DNA of 64,000 nt from Hyperoodon ampullatus (lineage: Eukaryota > Chordata > Mammalia > Artiodactyla > Ziphiidae): assembly GCA_949752795.1 (NCBI GenBank), contig OX457058.1, positions 37,078,587 through 37,142,586 on the forward strand. The letters run 5' to 3'. Position 1 is the first letter of the stretch; each line of letters begins with the position of its first letter. Below are positions 10,851 through 22,679 of the stretch, piece after piece. Made by a program: the position numbers and the translations under genes. Below the pieces are notes generated by a model. It did no database searches. It was not told the origin of the DNA and saw only the letters and a program-made list of their open reading frames with translations.

Positions 10851-11960
10851 TCTACTCTGGTCCACACACACCCTGTTATTTGACCCCACCGAGGATATAC
10901 TGTTCCTTGTCCCTCCTCTCAGTCTGCCTGTCCTCTCCTGTCCCTTCCTTCCCCGGCCTGGCCCACTGGGTCAGAGGCCTTCATGACACTCTCATCAGCC
11001 CTCCTCTGCTCTGATCCTTAAAGTTTCTCTGCCAGGAGTCCTGCCAGAACCAACCACCACACACTGTCGTTAACCCCATCCCTCTCCTGCCATCCAGGGG
11101 CACTCCAGACCTCTCCTCTCCTCAAGGCCCTCATCAGGGCCCTGCTCTCCTCACGACCAGGAACTCCAAGCCTTCAGGGGGCAGCTCCCTCCGCGTCCCA
11201 GCTGCTTCCACCTGCACCCCACTCCATCCTTTTTCCTGGTAAACTTGCCCAAATCTATACCCATCCTTCCCACCTTCCCCTCTGCCTTACCTGGTTCTCA
11301 TTTTTCATGTGTGATTGATCTGTGCTCCCTCCAAGGATTCCCTGCCCTCCGCCAGGCCTCCTTCTCATCCTCTCCAGTGGCTCTTTCCCCTCAGCCTGTA
11401 GATGGTCTCCTCCTCGCTAAAAACAAACAGTGAAACAACACTTTCCTCCAACCATGGCCCTGCCTCCCTCCCTCCCTTCCTGGAAGAGTTGCTCATGCTC
11501 AGCTCCCTTCTCAACTCCTCTGGCCTGTCCAGTCCCTCTCCTCCTTGGCCCTCCCCTGACATTTGAGCCCTGTGGCCGCTCCCTCTCCCCCCAGATCCTC
11601 TCTCCGGCTCCAGTAAACCCTTTTCCTCTTGTTCTCTCAGGGCATATCCATCTCCGATGTGTACCCTCCTCCCCTGCCATCTCTTCTCTCAGACCCACTG
11701 TCCCCAGGCCGTCACCTCCAAGCTGATGACCTCCCACATCCAGCCTCCTACCCCACCTGCCTGTCAGCGCAGGCCCACCTGCACTCCACCCTGTGCGGCC
11801 CGCTGCACCGTCCTTCACAGATCTGTGGACACCGGCAAGCGTTCATCATCACCTGGGACACCGGCCTTCCCCACGGGGCTCTCGACTCCACGAGGACAGG
11901 GGCCGTGTCTTCTACCTGAAATCTACAGCCGTGGTGCCTGGCATGTAGTAGGTGCTCAAT
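10850..11960 (+). repeat. Degenerate L2 tract ending in an L2 3' tail
   Basis: Long C/T-rich sequence with phrases such as 'catatccatctccgatgtg' and 'gatgacctcccacatccag' resembles degraded L2-type LINE sequence. It ends with 'gtgcctggcatgtagtagg' and 'tgctcaata', the L2 3' tail. The DNA transposon beginning at 11962 interrupts the tail. Confidence 0.5.
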
Positions 11961-11961
11961 A

Positions 11962-12734
11962 CAGTAAGTCCCCTACATACGAACGAGTTCCGTTCTGAGA
12001 GCTCGTTCACAAGTCCAACAAAGTTAGCCTAGGTACACAACTAACACAATCAACTATATCGTACTGTACTGTAATAAGTTTATCATACTTTTCACACAAA
12101 TAATACATAAAAAACAAAAAATAGAACATTTTTAAATTTTTTTATTTATTTTTGGCTGCCTTGGGTCTTTGTTGCTGCGTGCGGGCTTTCTCTAGTTGCG
12201 GCGAGCGGGGGCTACTCTTCATTGCGGTGCACAGGGTGCGCGGGCTTCTCACTACGGTGGCTTCTCTTGTGGAGCACGGGCTCTAGGTGCACGGGCTCAA
12301 TAGTTTTAGCGCGCAGGCTCAGTAGTTGTGGCGCATGGGCTTAGTTGCTCCGCGGCCTGTGGGGTCTTCCCAGACCAGGACTCGAACCTGTGCCCCCTTG
12401 GCAGGCGGATTCTTAACCACGCGCCACGAGGGAAGCCCAAAGAAAACATTTTTAATCTTATAGTACAGAACCTTGAGAAGTACAGTAGTACAGTACAACA
12501 GCTGGCATCCAGGGGCCGGCATCGAGTGAACAGGCAAGAAGAGTTACTGACTGGAGGAGGGAGAGGAGGTGGGAGATGGTAGAGCTGAAGGATCGTCAGC
12601 GATAGGAGACGGAGGGCAAGCTGCAATTTCACTCACACCTGACACTGATGGCACAGGTTCCTTGCTGCAACCAGATGCACGTTCGCATCTTTGAAAGTTC
12701 ACAACTTGCAGGTTTGTATGTAGGGGAATTACTG
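11962..12734. mobile_element. Tigger/pogo-like non-autonomous DNA transposon, full length
   Basis: The ends are inverted repeats: 'cagtaagtcccctacatac' at 11962 and, on the opposite strand at 12734, 'cagtaattcccctacatac'. TA dinucleotides flank both ends (11960-11961 and 12735-12736), the target duplication of Tc1/mariner/pogo elements. Internal sequence has repeated 'gtactgta' motifs typical of artiodactyl Tigger copies. There is no transposase frame. A SINE (12136-12438) is inserted inside, so the transposon itself is about 470 bp. Confidence 0.85.
12136..12438 (-). mobile_element. CHR-type SINE inside the Tigger-like element
   Basis: The minus strand begins 'gggcttccctcgtggcgcg' and runs about 300 bp to an A-rich tail, shown here as T-rich at 12136-12150. 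Target duplications near 'aacatttttaa' occur at 12125-12135 and 12445-12455. Confidence 0.9.
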
Positions 12735-13089
12735 TAAATATGTTCAAACTGCTAACTACTGTCCGCTTTCTCGGATCACAGCCTCTAACTACCCTGATGC
12801 TCAAACTGGAGAGCGAGCCCTTCCGCATAGCTCTCCTTCTCCCCTCAGATCCAGCCTGAGTCCCTAAGGGCTGTCTCAGCCCCCATTCTCCCTCTCCTGA
12901 GCTTGGCAGTAGCTTCCCATCTGGCTCCCTCCTCCTCTCTGGCCCACTAGGCAGCCTCTGCCTCCCCTCAGAAATTAGCAGAGTGACAGGTTTTACTTTT
13001 ACCTTTGTGTGCCCCAGGCTTCTTATCTTAAAGCGAAACAGTAAGTACCTCCAACCCCACCCTGGTTTCATAGCTTTGTAGAGCAATGA

Positions 13090-13165
13090 ACTCATAATGA
13101 AAGCACTTAGAATTGTGCCAAGCACATCGTAAACTCTCAATAAATGTCAATTATTATAAATATCA
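13090..13165 (+). repeat. L2/MIR 3'-tail fragment
   Basis: 'agaattgtgccaagcacat' followed by 'ctcaataaatgtcaattatta' matches the common 3' tail of L2/MIR. Confidence 0.55.
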
Positions 13166-13558
13166 TTTGTTGCACGAATTTGCTGTCCTATCAAACAAAG
13201 GATGCACACATCTTTATAAGTGCTGAATTTGTATAATGCTTGCTTTGAAATACCAAACCTTTGTATGGGAGGAATGTTTTAAACTGGTCGTATTTAGGTC
13301 CTGTTTGCCTAATGAGCCTTTTACCATTTGCAAGTATGGAAATTTTACCCTAAGCCAGTTATATGGGCCTGTGTCCCCATGTGGACACTAGATGGAGCTG
13401 CAGCATAGAGTGGCTGTTGGGACCTGGAAACAGCCGGCAGTGCCACCTGACCCTCTCCTCTCCAATTTAACCTTTAGCCTGGGGTGGCGGCACCGTGGCT
13501 TAGAATCGAATCCTATGATGGCAGAGTGTATTAATGTCTCTCTAGTGACCACTCCACT

Positions 13559-13740
13559 GTGGACACTCACACCCTGCACATCACACATCCCTCACAGCAA
13601 CCTGGACATGAGGTAGGCCAAGGATGGCTTCTCGGGTTTCCGGATGAGGAAGTAGGCCCAGAGCAGCACAGAGTCACCCGGCGACACGTGGAGCACAGAC
13701 CCTGCACGCGGCCGGGTCCCCAAGGTTCAAACGTGCTGGT
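13559..13740 (+). repeat. MIR fragment
   Basis: 'ctcacagcaacctggacatg', 'ggatgaggaagtaggcc' and 'cagagcagcacagagtcac' follow the MIR core order, heavily diverged and GC-shifted. It runs into a CpG-dense patch. Confidence 0.6.
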
Positions 13741-13890
13741 GGAGCTGGGGAAGCGGCGCCGCCGGGCCTCTGGTGCCCGGGCCACGCACCCACGCCTCCT
13801 AGGGGCTGGGCCGCCCCCGTCACCCACCCGGGAACCAGACAGTCCGGCAACGCACGCAGGAAGCACGAGCCAGAAGGGAGCGCCCGATTT
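13665..13890. promoter_or_regulatory. Small CpG-dense patch
   Basis: About 225 bp carry roughly 25 CpG dinucleotides ('cggcgacacg', 'gcacgcggccggg', 'aagcggcgccgccggg', 'ggcaacgcacgc'), against near absence on either side. It could be a small CpG island, a regulatory element or a gene-conversion patch. No splice donor or start is evident. Confidence 0.4.
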
Positions 13891-13978
13891 TCTCTTTTCC
13901 AGAAATATATTTTCAGTTTTTAAATAAAAGGCTTTGCTTCTACAATAATAGTGCACGCACATTATAAGAAATTCAAGG

Positions 13979-14145
13979 GACTTCCCTGGTGGTCCAGTGG
14001 TTAAGACTCCCAATGCAGGGGTCCCGGGTTCGATCCCTGGTGGGGGAACTAGATCCCACATGCTGCAACTGAAAGAGCCCTGCAACTAAAAGAGACCACA
14101 TGCAGCAACTAAGACCCAGCAGCAGCCAAATAAATAAATAAATAA
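13979..14145 (+). mobile_element. Short CHR-type SINE
   Basis: Starts 'gggacttccctggtggtcc', has the tRNA-like B box ('gggttcgatccctgg') and ends in AAATA repeats. At about 165 bp it belongs to the shorter, older-looking class of SINE in this window. Confidence 0.92.
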
Positions 14146-15048
14146 AAAGAAAGAACTTCCAGTAACATTGAAGAGCACAAAAAAGAAAATTTTCAAGTGC
14201 TCTGGAAAGCCAGCACCCCCAGAAGCATCGATGGAGACATCTGTCTATGCACCTATTCAGAGAAAAGGACAGGTAGATTGATGGAAATTTTTACCAAAAA
14301 GTGTTCACACAGTACATGCTCTTTTTGGAAAAAGTGTTTAACAGAAAGGAAAAAAAATAAATAAGAAGCATAAATGTAACTAAAGAAATTGCCAAACTGC
14401 AAATAATTAAAAGGAAAGAAAAATATCCAGAGGCTGAATTCGTTCTTTAAATATGCTTCAACTGTAGATGGCATCTCTTGACAGCCTGTGGATTTAGAAT
14501 GAGGAAATGAGCTCACCCACTTCCTATCTCTTCCCCCCTCCCAAATGTTGTGAGTTCTTATTTTTACATTGTCAAGGTTTGTAACTACCTGCATCCTGTC
14601 CTGTAACCATCCTTCCCACCATTGTTTGGCCCCTGTTCTGTGCGTGCGTGGGTCCCCTGCTCACTGCCAGTCCTTTTAGAATGGGTTTCCCAGCCCTCCA
14701 TTCTTGAGTTCTTTACTTTGATTCACCTCATCTTTGACTTGACTTGTCCCCACAAAGTCTGTTCAGGGAGGGCTTTGGTGGTCACAGCCAAGAAGGGTGG
14801 CTGCTAGGAGCAAGGTTGGAGACCTCAATTCTGAAAAGGGGGTGGGTGGGCTATAAAATTGGCTGATTTATGCCCAGTGAAACTGGCATAAATCCCCAAC
14901 GTAGGGACAAGCACTAATACTTTCCAGTATGACTCCTTGCTGAAAAGTCTTCAACTTGTATTTGGTGGCACATAGTTGAAGTCTTAGAATTTGGAAATAA
15001 AGAAAATGACTAGGGTGGGGAACCCAGAGGGTATTGTTTTCTTTTTTC

Positions 15049-15166
15049 TTTTTTTTTGGCCGCACCACGCAGCATGTGGGATCTTAGTTCCCCAACCAGG
15101 GATCCAACCCATGCCCCCTGCATTAGGAGCACAGAGTCTTAACCACTGGACCACCGGGGAAGTCCC
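15049..15166 (-). mobile_element. Short CHR-type SINE
   Basis: The minus strand begins 'gggacttccccggtggtcc'. It is about 118 bp with a T-rich left end, and 'ttgttttc' duplications flank it at about 15034-15041 and 15167-15174. Confidence 0.9.
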
Positions 15167-15255
15167 TTGTTTTCAAAGAAAGGACATGCCAGATTTCTGG
15201 CTCAGGGGGCCTCTATGACCAGGCCACCACCACTACCCTAACAGGACCCACCTCC

Positions 15256-15256
<1 letters not shown>

Positions 15257-15294
<38 letters not shown>
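15257..15294. repeat. (AC)n microsatellite
   Basis: Nineteen uninterrupted AC units. Confidence 0.98.
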
Positions 15295-15296
<2 letters not shown>

Positions 15297-15379
15297 CATC
15301 CCTTTGACAGCAGTGCCTTATCCCATATTCACCTGGAAAAACCCAACTTCTCCTTCAAGAGCAAGGTCAAATGACACCT

Positions 15380-15835
15380 CCTCTGTGAAGCCTTTTGTAT
15401 GTTCTGGATTATTGCTTGGCAAATATTTACTCCTCTGCCTTCCCACTTTGGCAGTGGTATACCTCCAGGCCCCTTTGCTCTTGGGCTCTGCTATGTGACT
15501 TGCGTCGGCCAATGAGATATTTGGAGACAAAACCTGGAGTACAGCCTTGGCATGAGCTGGTGGCAGAGCCCGCCCACTCATGTTTCTGCCATTGCCACAA
15601 GCACACCTTTCCCTGCGTGGCCCAGTGGTTCCAGGAGAATGAGAGGCAGGGTAGACCTCCATGTAATCCATGCCCAGGAGCCAGTCTAACCAGGCCCAGC
15701 TGAAATTGTCAGGGCTGCCCCAGTCAGTGTGCAGACACATGAGCCAGAAATAAATGCTTGTAACAGTAAGTTATTGAATTATGGGGTCATTTGTTATGCA
15801 GCATTGTTGTGACAGTAGTTGACCGATATACATTC
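15380..15835 (+). repeat. Unclassified mammalian retroelement 3' end
   Basis: The ending 'gccagaaataaatgcttg', then 'gttattgaattatggggtc' and 'tttgttatgcagcattg', follows the pattern of a widely dispersed mammalian LTR-like repeat with an internal AATAAA. The family name is not certain to me. Confidence 0.4.
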
Positions 15836-16660
15836 TCTGTTCATTTCCTCTTTTGTGCTTGAGATGCACTTTGTGCCCACAGCTTTACTTATTAACTGTA
15901 GGGCAGATTTTGTAGCACAGTCTGCCCTCCCTCCAGCCTGTGAACAGTTTGAAAAAAGGACTGCATCTCATTCAATTCTGACTCCTCAGTGCCCAACTAG
16001 ATGGCACCCAATATCATTCTTTCCATCAGCACTCTGTCCAGGATAGCCAAGTCCAAGTGGAACGCCCAGGCCTCTGCTTCCAGGACTCACCTGCAAGTAT
16101 GGACAAGAAGGTTCCAAAGCCCTAATCTTCGGTACCCAACGCTGGAGAAAACACTCAGGGCATAGCTGCCCTTACCTGGGAGCACCAGGGACCACAGTGG
16201 CTGCTTTCCTAGCCCGGTAGTGTATGAAAACAGGGAGAAGACCCTGGTAAGTAGATGTAGGGGGGTGGGAGAAAACTAAGCTCTTTGTCCAAATAGAAAC
16301 AAAGAGCCTTGGGGTATGGAAATCCTGGAAGCCTTCCTTACAAAGTGCCCGAGTATCCAGGGGCAGTGAAGGCCATGTCACTAATATAATACAGACCCAC
16401 CCTGGGAGAAAGTACTGAGAGCCAGAGTTCTGGCACAATGAGAGCAGCTGTGGACTGGGTTTTCCAAACTCTGCCCATCAGCATCTTGCGATGCTAATCC
16501 TGGTTCCACCTACCCTACTTGCCTTAAAATTTGTCATCCAAACCAGAACACTTTGGTGAGTGAAAGGAGACGCTGTTAATAACTGTGCCAGGACAACCAG
16601 CATAAACAGGGACATATGGTCAGCCTGTGTATCAGACCAAGACCTAGACGCAGTACTGCT
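15836..16660. other. Intergenic, no recognised feature
   Basis: I see no gene or clear repeat in this stretch. The short open frames have no recognisable product. Confidence 0.5.
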
Positions 16661-16664
16661 CAGG

Positions 16665-16850
16665 GGCCAAGGGTGTAGGCTCCAGAGTTAAGAGACCTGG
16701 GTTCAAATCTGCCTCTTTGTGAGTCTGAAGCCAGGGCAAGCGAGTGGCCTCTGTGTGATTCAGTTTCCCGATTTATAAAATAGAGATGATGGGGTTGTGC
16801 CTGCTCCTGGTAACCACTTCCTAAATGTTAGCTGTCGTTTTCACTGTTAC
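16665..16850 (+). repeat. MIR element
   Basis: 'ggctccagagttaagagacc', 'gggttcaaatctgcctctt', 'cagtttcccgatttataaa' and 'ctaaatgttagctgtcg' follow the MIR consensus from the tRNA part through the core to the tail. Confidence 0.85.
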
Positions 16851-16859
16851 TCTTTTCAC

Positions 16860-18530
16860 TAAATGGGACCTTTATTGCTAGATCTCAGAAACACAACAAA
16901 AGGATTTCTTGAGAAGAACAAGCCCACATTCTGAAAGGAGCCCTGAATAGTTTTCGCCACGCACAGAGGGCTCCTGTGGAGCCTCCACCCTCCTCTCTAA
17001 GGAGCTGGTGTGACTGACACTGACCAGTCTGGCCAGGGCACCTGCAGCCAAACTTGGATCTTCTGGACGCACCAGCTTTCCTGATTCAGGAGCCTCAGGA
17101 CTAACCTCAGATGATGCTTATTCTTCACCTGCTCAAAACCTGGCCTTGTAAGTACTGAATCTTCCTTAACTGCTTTCTGCAGGGCCTTGGTTTCCCCCCA
17201 AGAAGCCTGGCACACTGCCAGGGGCCCATTTACTGGTTGCAGGAGGAGCCAGGCAAACTGGAGGCTGCTGGGCCCTCCCCTCCCAGAAGCCAGACCAGCG
17301 CACACAGGGTCCCCTGGCATGTTTGCTTGATCCACTTGACCAATCAGATGTTCCCTCCCAGGACTTTGAAGCTTGAATGGGAGAGCCGGGTGGGGGTGGG
17401 GTGTCAGTGAAATTGAGCCACATTAATGGCAGTGCCTTGGAGAGAAGGTTCCCCAGGCCCCTGCGCGGCCATTATTCTGCCATCGGGAGGCCTGGTTGTT
17501 CAGCAGTTCTCCCAGGCTGTGTGCTGCCCCACTAACTTTCTCATAAGTCCCCTGGAGCGAAGAGTTGCTTCAGTTCACCAGCTTGTGAGGCTGAACTTCC
17601 CAAGAAGGAGCCTGGGAATCCCTGCAGCTCTGTGTCTTCCCCGGCCCGGGAGGCTGGTCTGCCATCTGGCTCCTGCTTCTGACTCTGCCTTCTCTTTCAG
17701 ATCAGCCGGTAGCAGTGGGAGTTGGTGAAACGTGTCACTTCTGGCTCCAGGTTCTTTCGGAAGAAAGAACTCCCTGGGCATCCACGGTTACACCAGCACA
17801 CACCTCCAGCCACTGCAAACAGCGCTGTTTAATCACTTCCCACCCGGGGGCCTGAGAACCAGCGCTCCCCATGGCAAGGCCTGGCAAATGCTAGTTCTGC
17901 AGAATGCTGATAAGGGGTGCACAGAGTAGTGCTCCTGCAGGCCTGGGGTACTGGCTGCTTAAGCACAGTGAAAAGCTGTCTTCACTGAAGGACTTCGCAA
18001 GGGGCCCTCACGTGCCAACCCACCTCCAAGAGGTTGACTAAGTCAGCATTGCTCAAATGTGTTCGACCCCTGAGTCCTTTTTGTCAGGACCATCTGGTGA
18101 GTCTGATGTTCTGTGGAACACACTGGGAAAGGCATGGAGACAGGTAGAGATGGATGAGAGCAGGAGAATCAGACTTTGAGAGGACCAAAGAAGGAGAAGG
18201 GAGAGGATGGAGCACAGAAAAGAGCACAAGAAAAGGATGAGAGGGCACCCAGAGTTTCCAACATGGAAGATCCAGTGGGCCCAGGCTCCGGGAAGCCTGA
18301 GAGATGCCTCTGACCAATTCAGGGATATTATTATTACATCTATTGATGGCCAATATTAATACAAATAAATGACTGCCCAAGAAGCCACACCTGAGACTTT
18401 AGTATTAACTGGAGAAGGGGCTGTGGCCTGTAAAGAGCGCCCCCTGGCATTCTTCCACCTCCTTGTGGTCAGGGTTACCGGGCACCCAGCCCAGGATGGG
18501 TTGATTGGCAGCCTCTGGTCTAGGAGCTGA
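16860..18530. other. Intergenic, apparently unique
   Basis: About 1.7 kb with no recognisable element or gene; open frames overlap on both strands without family resemblance. Confidence 0.5.
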
Positions 18531-18532
18531 TT

Positions 18533-18571
<39 letters not shown>

Positions 18572-18572
18572 C
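18531..18572. repeat. (ATTT)n microsatellite
   Basis: About ten ATTT units, possibly the tail of a lost SINE. Confidence 0.95.
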
Positions 18573-18730
18573 CAATACAAAAACGTCTCCGTGGTCATCT
18601 GGTTTGCGTGAATGAGAGTGTGGCTTGACAATGCAAGCTTGTTAAAATGTCTTGGGTAAAATAAACATTTTACCAAATGATTTTAGACCTGAAATCTTGG
18701 AGAAAATACAGTTTAAAACCAGAAGAAACA

Positions 18731-19050
18731 GAGTTCCCTGGTGGTGCAGTGGTTAAGAATCCGCCTGCCAATGCAGGGGACATGGGTTTGATCCCTGGTC
18801 CAGGAAGATCCCACATGCCATGGAGCAACTAAGCCCGTACAACACAAGTACTGAGGCTGCGGTCTAGAGCCCGCAAGCCACAACTACTGAAGCCCACGCT
18901 CCTAGAGCCCATGCTCCACAACAAGAGAAGCCAACGCAATGAGAAGGCTAAGCACTGCAACGAAGAGTAGCCCGCACTCACCGCAACTAGAGAAAGCCCG
19001 CGCACAGCAACAAAGACCCAACGCAGCCAAAAATTAATTAATTAATTAAT
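18731..19050 (+). mobile_element. Long CHR-type SINE
   Basis: Starts 'gagttccctggtggtgcag', contains 'gcctgccaatgcaggggac' and the 3' block 'cgaagagtagcccgcactc' to 'cccaacgcagcc', then AATT repeats. It is about 320 bp, the long class. Confidence 0.95.
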
Positions 19051-19479
19051 TTTAAATCTATATATATATATTTTAAAAATCTATCATGGGCTAGAAACTA
19101 CAAAGGTATATCCTCATTATCAAAAATTATGAGGAGTAAAGGATGCTGAAGAGTGAAAGGCAAATAGCTGGAATTGAGTTGAAGGTGAAAATCTACCCAT
19201 AAATGTTCAGAAGAGGATTCTGTAAAGGGAGGGGCTGGCCTTTGGGGTGCACCAAGGGCAGGGCAGGCGGGCACAGGAAGCAGGAGAGGCCCAGGAGGCT
19301 GACAAGGTGACCGGGGGCATGTGGCTCCTCCCCCACCCCACTGCACCAAGCAGCTGGCAACGGATGCTGCTAGCAGACAGCAGAGATATAAGGACAAACC
19401 GGGGGCACTTATTTACCACACTGGGCCAGACTGTTTCCTTAAGAAACAGTGAGCGCTTTATCAAAAGATAAAGACTGAC

Positions 19480-20410
19480 AGCCAACAGAAAAACCAAGGT
19501 GAAGATACCATCAGGCAGTTCACAGGAAAAGAAATACAAATAACTAATACCCATATGAAAAGATTCTGGATCTCACTGATAATTAAAGAAATGCTAATTA
19601 AAACAACAAGGTACAAATTGTTCACTCCTGGCAAGGATTTGAAAAGACTGCGGATGCTCAGGGCTGGTGAGGGTATGGGGAAGGGCTCATACACACGGCT
19701 GATGGGATGTAAACTGGTAAACCTTTCTGGAGGACAATTTGACATCAGCCATCAAACAGAATTATTAAGGCACTGGAAGAAAATATGATATTTTTTATAT
19801 TCTTGGAGTGGGGAAAACTTTCCTAAGCAAGACAAAATCTAGAAGCCCTAAAGGGAAAAGTGGACAGATTTGACCTCATAGAAATGGAAAACTTCTGTAG
19901 GGCTAGAGACCATATCAAAGACAAAAGGCAAATGATAGACATTAGGTACAACATGCATAATAACCTGAAATATGCAGAGTCCCTTCATATCAAAGGATGA
20001 AGCTTTATTTTCCAAGATATAAATGGTCAAAGAACAAGAACAGGCAATTCGTAAGAGAAGAAATTCAAATGACCACTAGTTGAGAAATGACATTTATGCT
20101 CACTAGGGATCAGAGAAATGCAAATTTTTAAAGTGATAATATCTAACGTTGGAAAGAAGAAAGGCGTGCTCCTGTATAGCGTGGGCTTTTGTGCTGGTAC
20201 AGTCTTTTGAAGGACAATGGGGAGAACCCATCAGCATATGTAAAATGTGCAGATAAACTTCTAGGAATCTATTCCTTAGAAATATTTGCTCAAGGGTTCG
20301 TGGAAATGTGAACAAGTATGTGCATCACAGAACTATTTGTATTAGAGAAAAACCAAAGATAATCTAAATAATCAGAGAGTGGGAAGAGTAAGGGGAGTTC
20401 ACTTTTTATA
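19480..20410 (+). mobile_element. Two overlapping-in-content L1M ORF2 fragments
   Basis: 19480-19770 ('gaaatgctaattaaaacaac', 'ggatgtaaactggtaaacc') and 19795-20400 ('aagcaagacaaaatctagaa' to 'ctaggaatctattccttag') both read as the 3' part of old L1 ORF2 on the + strand. The second restarts upstream in L1 coordinates, so these are two insertions or a rearranged copy. Stops are frequent. Confidence 0.7.
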
Positions 20411-20554
20411 TTTTTGTATTGTTTGAACTTTTTCTATTTAGTGTTTTTTAAATTAATGCCATGTGTCTGATTTTCAAGAAATTATTTAGAGTGAACTGAA
20501 ATTCCAGCACCTCCCATCCCTAAATCCCATTAAAATGTCCTTGAAATCAACCCC

Positions 20555-20665
20555 AACAGGAGCGCGAGTGCCTCAACTAAGGAGCCGGCGAGCCACAGCC
20601 AAGAAGCCCGCCTGCTGCAACTAAGACCCCGCGCAACCAAATAAACAAAAATTTTTTTTTTTTTA
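20555..20665 (+). mobile_element. 5'-truncated CHR-type SINE
   Basis: Only the later part is present ('gagccacagccaagaagcc', 'gcaactaagaccccgcgc'), followed by an A/T-rich tail. Confidence 0.7.
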
Positions 20666-20689
20666 AAGAGGAGCATAGCTCAGAATCTG

Positions 20690-21190
20690 AGTCCATATAA
20701 TCCAGCCCCTCCTAATGGAAGGAGATGAAGAAATGGATTCCCTTCACACAGCCACTCTCCCACCTGGCTGGGGAGGCTGACGTGCAGTGAGTATGCGGTC
20801 ATAACTGCGTGGAGGAAGCTGGCCGGTGGCCGGTGCCCATATCTGGACGGAGCGCTCTACTCGGCCCAAGAGAGGGAACCAGGACAACAGCCCCATCCTC
20901 CAGCCTCAGGTCTGAAAGTGCTCGGAGTGGAATAAGGAAGAGAGCTCACCCATCTCACCCGAAGTCGTGGGGCATTTACAGTGAGGACACAGACTTGGGA
21001 ACCCAGGAGAACAACCTGGATGCAGATCTTTGCTCTGTCCTCCCCCAAGTAGCACGAGTGGCCCAGCCCTCCCCAGGGTGCTGCCCTTCTCTCTGCCTCC
21101 ACCGTTTGGTCTCCCCTCACTCACGACTCTACCTCCTCTCTGTGTCATTACTCCTACTCAGGGCTAATAGCCAAGATACCTAACAACTAC
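20690..21190. other. Intergenic, no recognised feature
   Basis: Includes a 124-codon open frame at 20809-21183 with no recognisable domain. No splice or promoter context supports it. Confidence 0.45.
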
Positions 21191-21199
21191 TAAAGCATG

Positions 21200-21990
21200 G
21201 GCATCTGCCAAGCAGAACAGACACCAGCCGTAACAATGGGTACAGGTAGCAAATTATCCCAAAACTCAGTGGCCTAGAACAACAAATATTTATGATCACA
21301 CACACGTATGGGTCAAGAATTTGAAGCTGCTTACCTGGGTGGTTCTGGCTCAGGGTCTCTTGTGAAGTTGTGGTCAAGATGTCGGTTGGAGTTGTAGTCT
21401 TTTGAAGGCTTGACCGGGCCTGGAGGATCTGCTTCCTAGGTGTCTCACTCACAAGGCTGTAGGCAGGAGGTCTCAGTGCATCACCAGTGGGCCTCTCCAT
21501 TGGGCTGCTTGAGCATCCTCACAACATGGCAGCTGGCTTCCCCAGAGGGAATGACTCGGGGAGCAAGACAAAGTCACAATGTCTTTTTTTTTTTTTTTTT
21601 TTAGTATTTATTTATTTATTTGGCTGCACCAGTCTTAGTTGCGGCAGGAGGGATCTTCACTGCAGCGTGCAGGCTCCTTTAGTTGCAGCCTGTGGGATAT
21701 TTAGTTGCGGCATGCAGGCTCTTAGTTGCGGCATGCAGGATCTAGTTCCCTGACCAGGGATCAAACCCAGGCCCTCTGCATTGGGAGTGCAGAGTCTTAA
21801 CCTCTGGACCACCAGGGAAGTCCCAAAGTCACAATGTCTTTTATGACCTAGCCTTGAAAGTCACATGCTCATTTCTGCAGTACTCTAGGGTTACACTCAT
21901 CAGCTATATTCTGTGTGGGAGGGACCACACGAGCGTGTAAATACCAGGAGGTGAGGATCAATGGGAGCATTTTGGAGACTGGCTACCACA
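21200..21990 (-). repeat. Unclassified LTR-like mammalian repeat, split by a SINE
   Basis: 'caaattatcccaaaactcag' with 'tggcctagaacaacaaatat' at the left, and 'gactggctaccaca' at the right, bracket a dispersed mammalian repeat of several hundred bp. A SINE (21588-21824) interrupts it. I cannot name the family with confidence. Confidence 0.4.
21588..21824 (-). mobile_element. CHR-type SINE with 18-bp target duplication
   Basis: The minus strand starts 'gggacttccctggtggtcc'. The target duplication 'aaagtcacaatgtctttt' is exact at 21570-21587 and 21825-21842, and the A tail appears as a long T run at the left edge. Confidence 0.95.
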
Positions 21991-21999
21991 GTACCATAT

Positions 22000-22560
22000 C
22001 ACCCCCTGTTTAAAGCCTCTGATGGCTTCCCACCACCCTTAGAATCAAACACAAATGCCTGGCCATGGCCTGCAAAGCCTGGCATGAACTAGCCCCTACC
22101 TACTGTCCAATCTCATCATGTCCTTCTTTTCTTTTGGCTGTGCCACTCAGCCTGTGCATCTCAGTTCCCCAACCAGGGATCAAACCTGTGCCCCCTGCAG
22201 TGGAAGCTCGGAGTCTTAATGACTGGACTGTCAGGGAAGTCCCTGATCAGGTTCTTTACCCACTAAACACACCAACCTTCTATCTATCCCTCAACTTCCC
22301 CAGTTCATCCTTTATATTTTCTGCTCCCTCTGCCTAGAATTCTCCTTACCCAGATCTTTGCGTGGCTGGTTCCTTCTCATCTTTCAGGTCTCAGCTCAAA
22401 TGTCACCTCCTCAGACAGGCTTCCCTGGCCACCTTATCAAAAATAGCCCCTGCCCTAGCCTGTCACTCTCTTTCACATCACCTTGTGTTTTTGGTTGTTG
22501 TTCACTGTTACATGTTTGTAGATACTACGTGAGTGATGATACATAATTTGCATTTTATGG
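22000..22560 (+). repeat. L2-like tract split by a SINE
   Basis: 'gatggcttcccaccaccc', 'ggcctgcaaagcctggcatg' and 'ggtctcagctcaaatgtcac' are phrases of a very common mammalian LINE2-type tail region. The SINE at 22131-22242 interrupts it. Confidence 0.5.
22131..22242 (-). mobile_element. Short, diverged CHR-type SINE
   Basis: The minus strand begins 'gggacttccctgacagtcc'. It is about 110 bp with more substitutions than the other copies. Confidence 0.85.
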
Positions 22561-22679
22561 TTTGCCACGCAGTCAGTTCCAATGTCATGCTAGGTTTCCT
22601 TAGGAGATGCCCATCCATATCACTGTGTGTTAACTTCTTCCTAGCACTGACCTCTATTTGAAATTATCTTGTTTATTGC

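Noticed and set aside
12544..13140. 198-codon minus-strand frame
   Set aside because: It starts within the Tigger-like element and continues into L2/MIR sequence; no coding signature.
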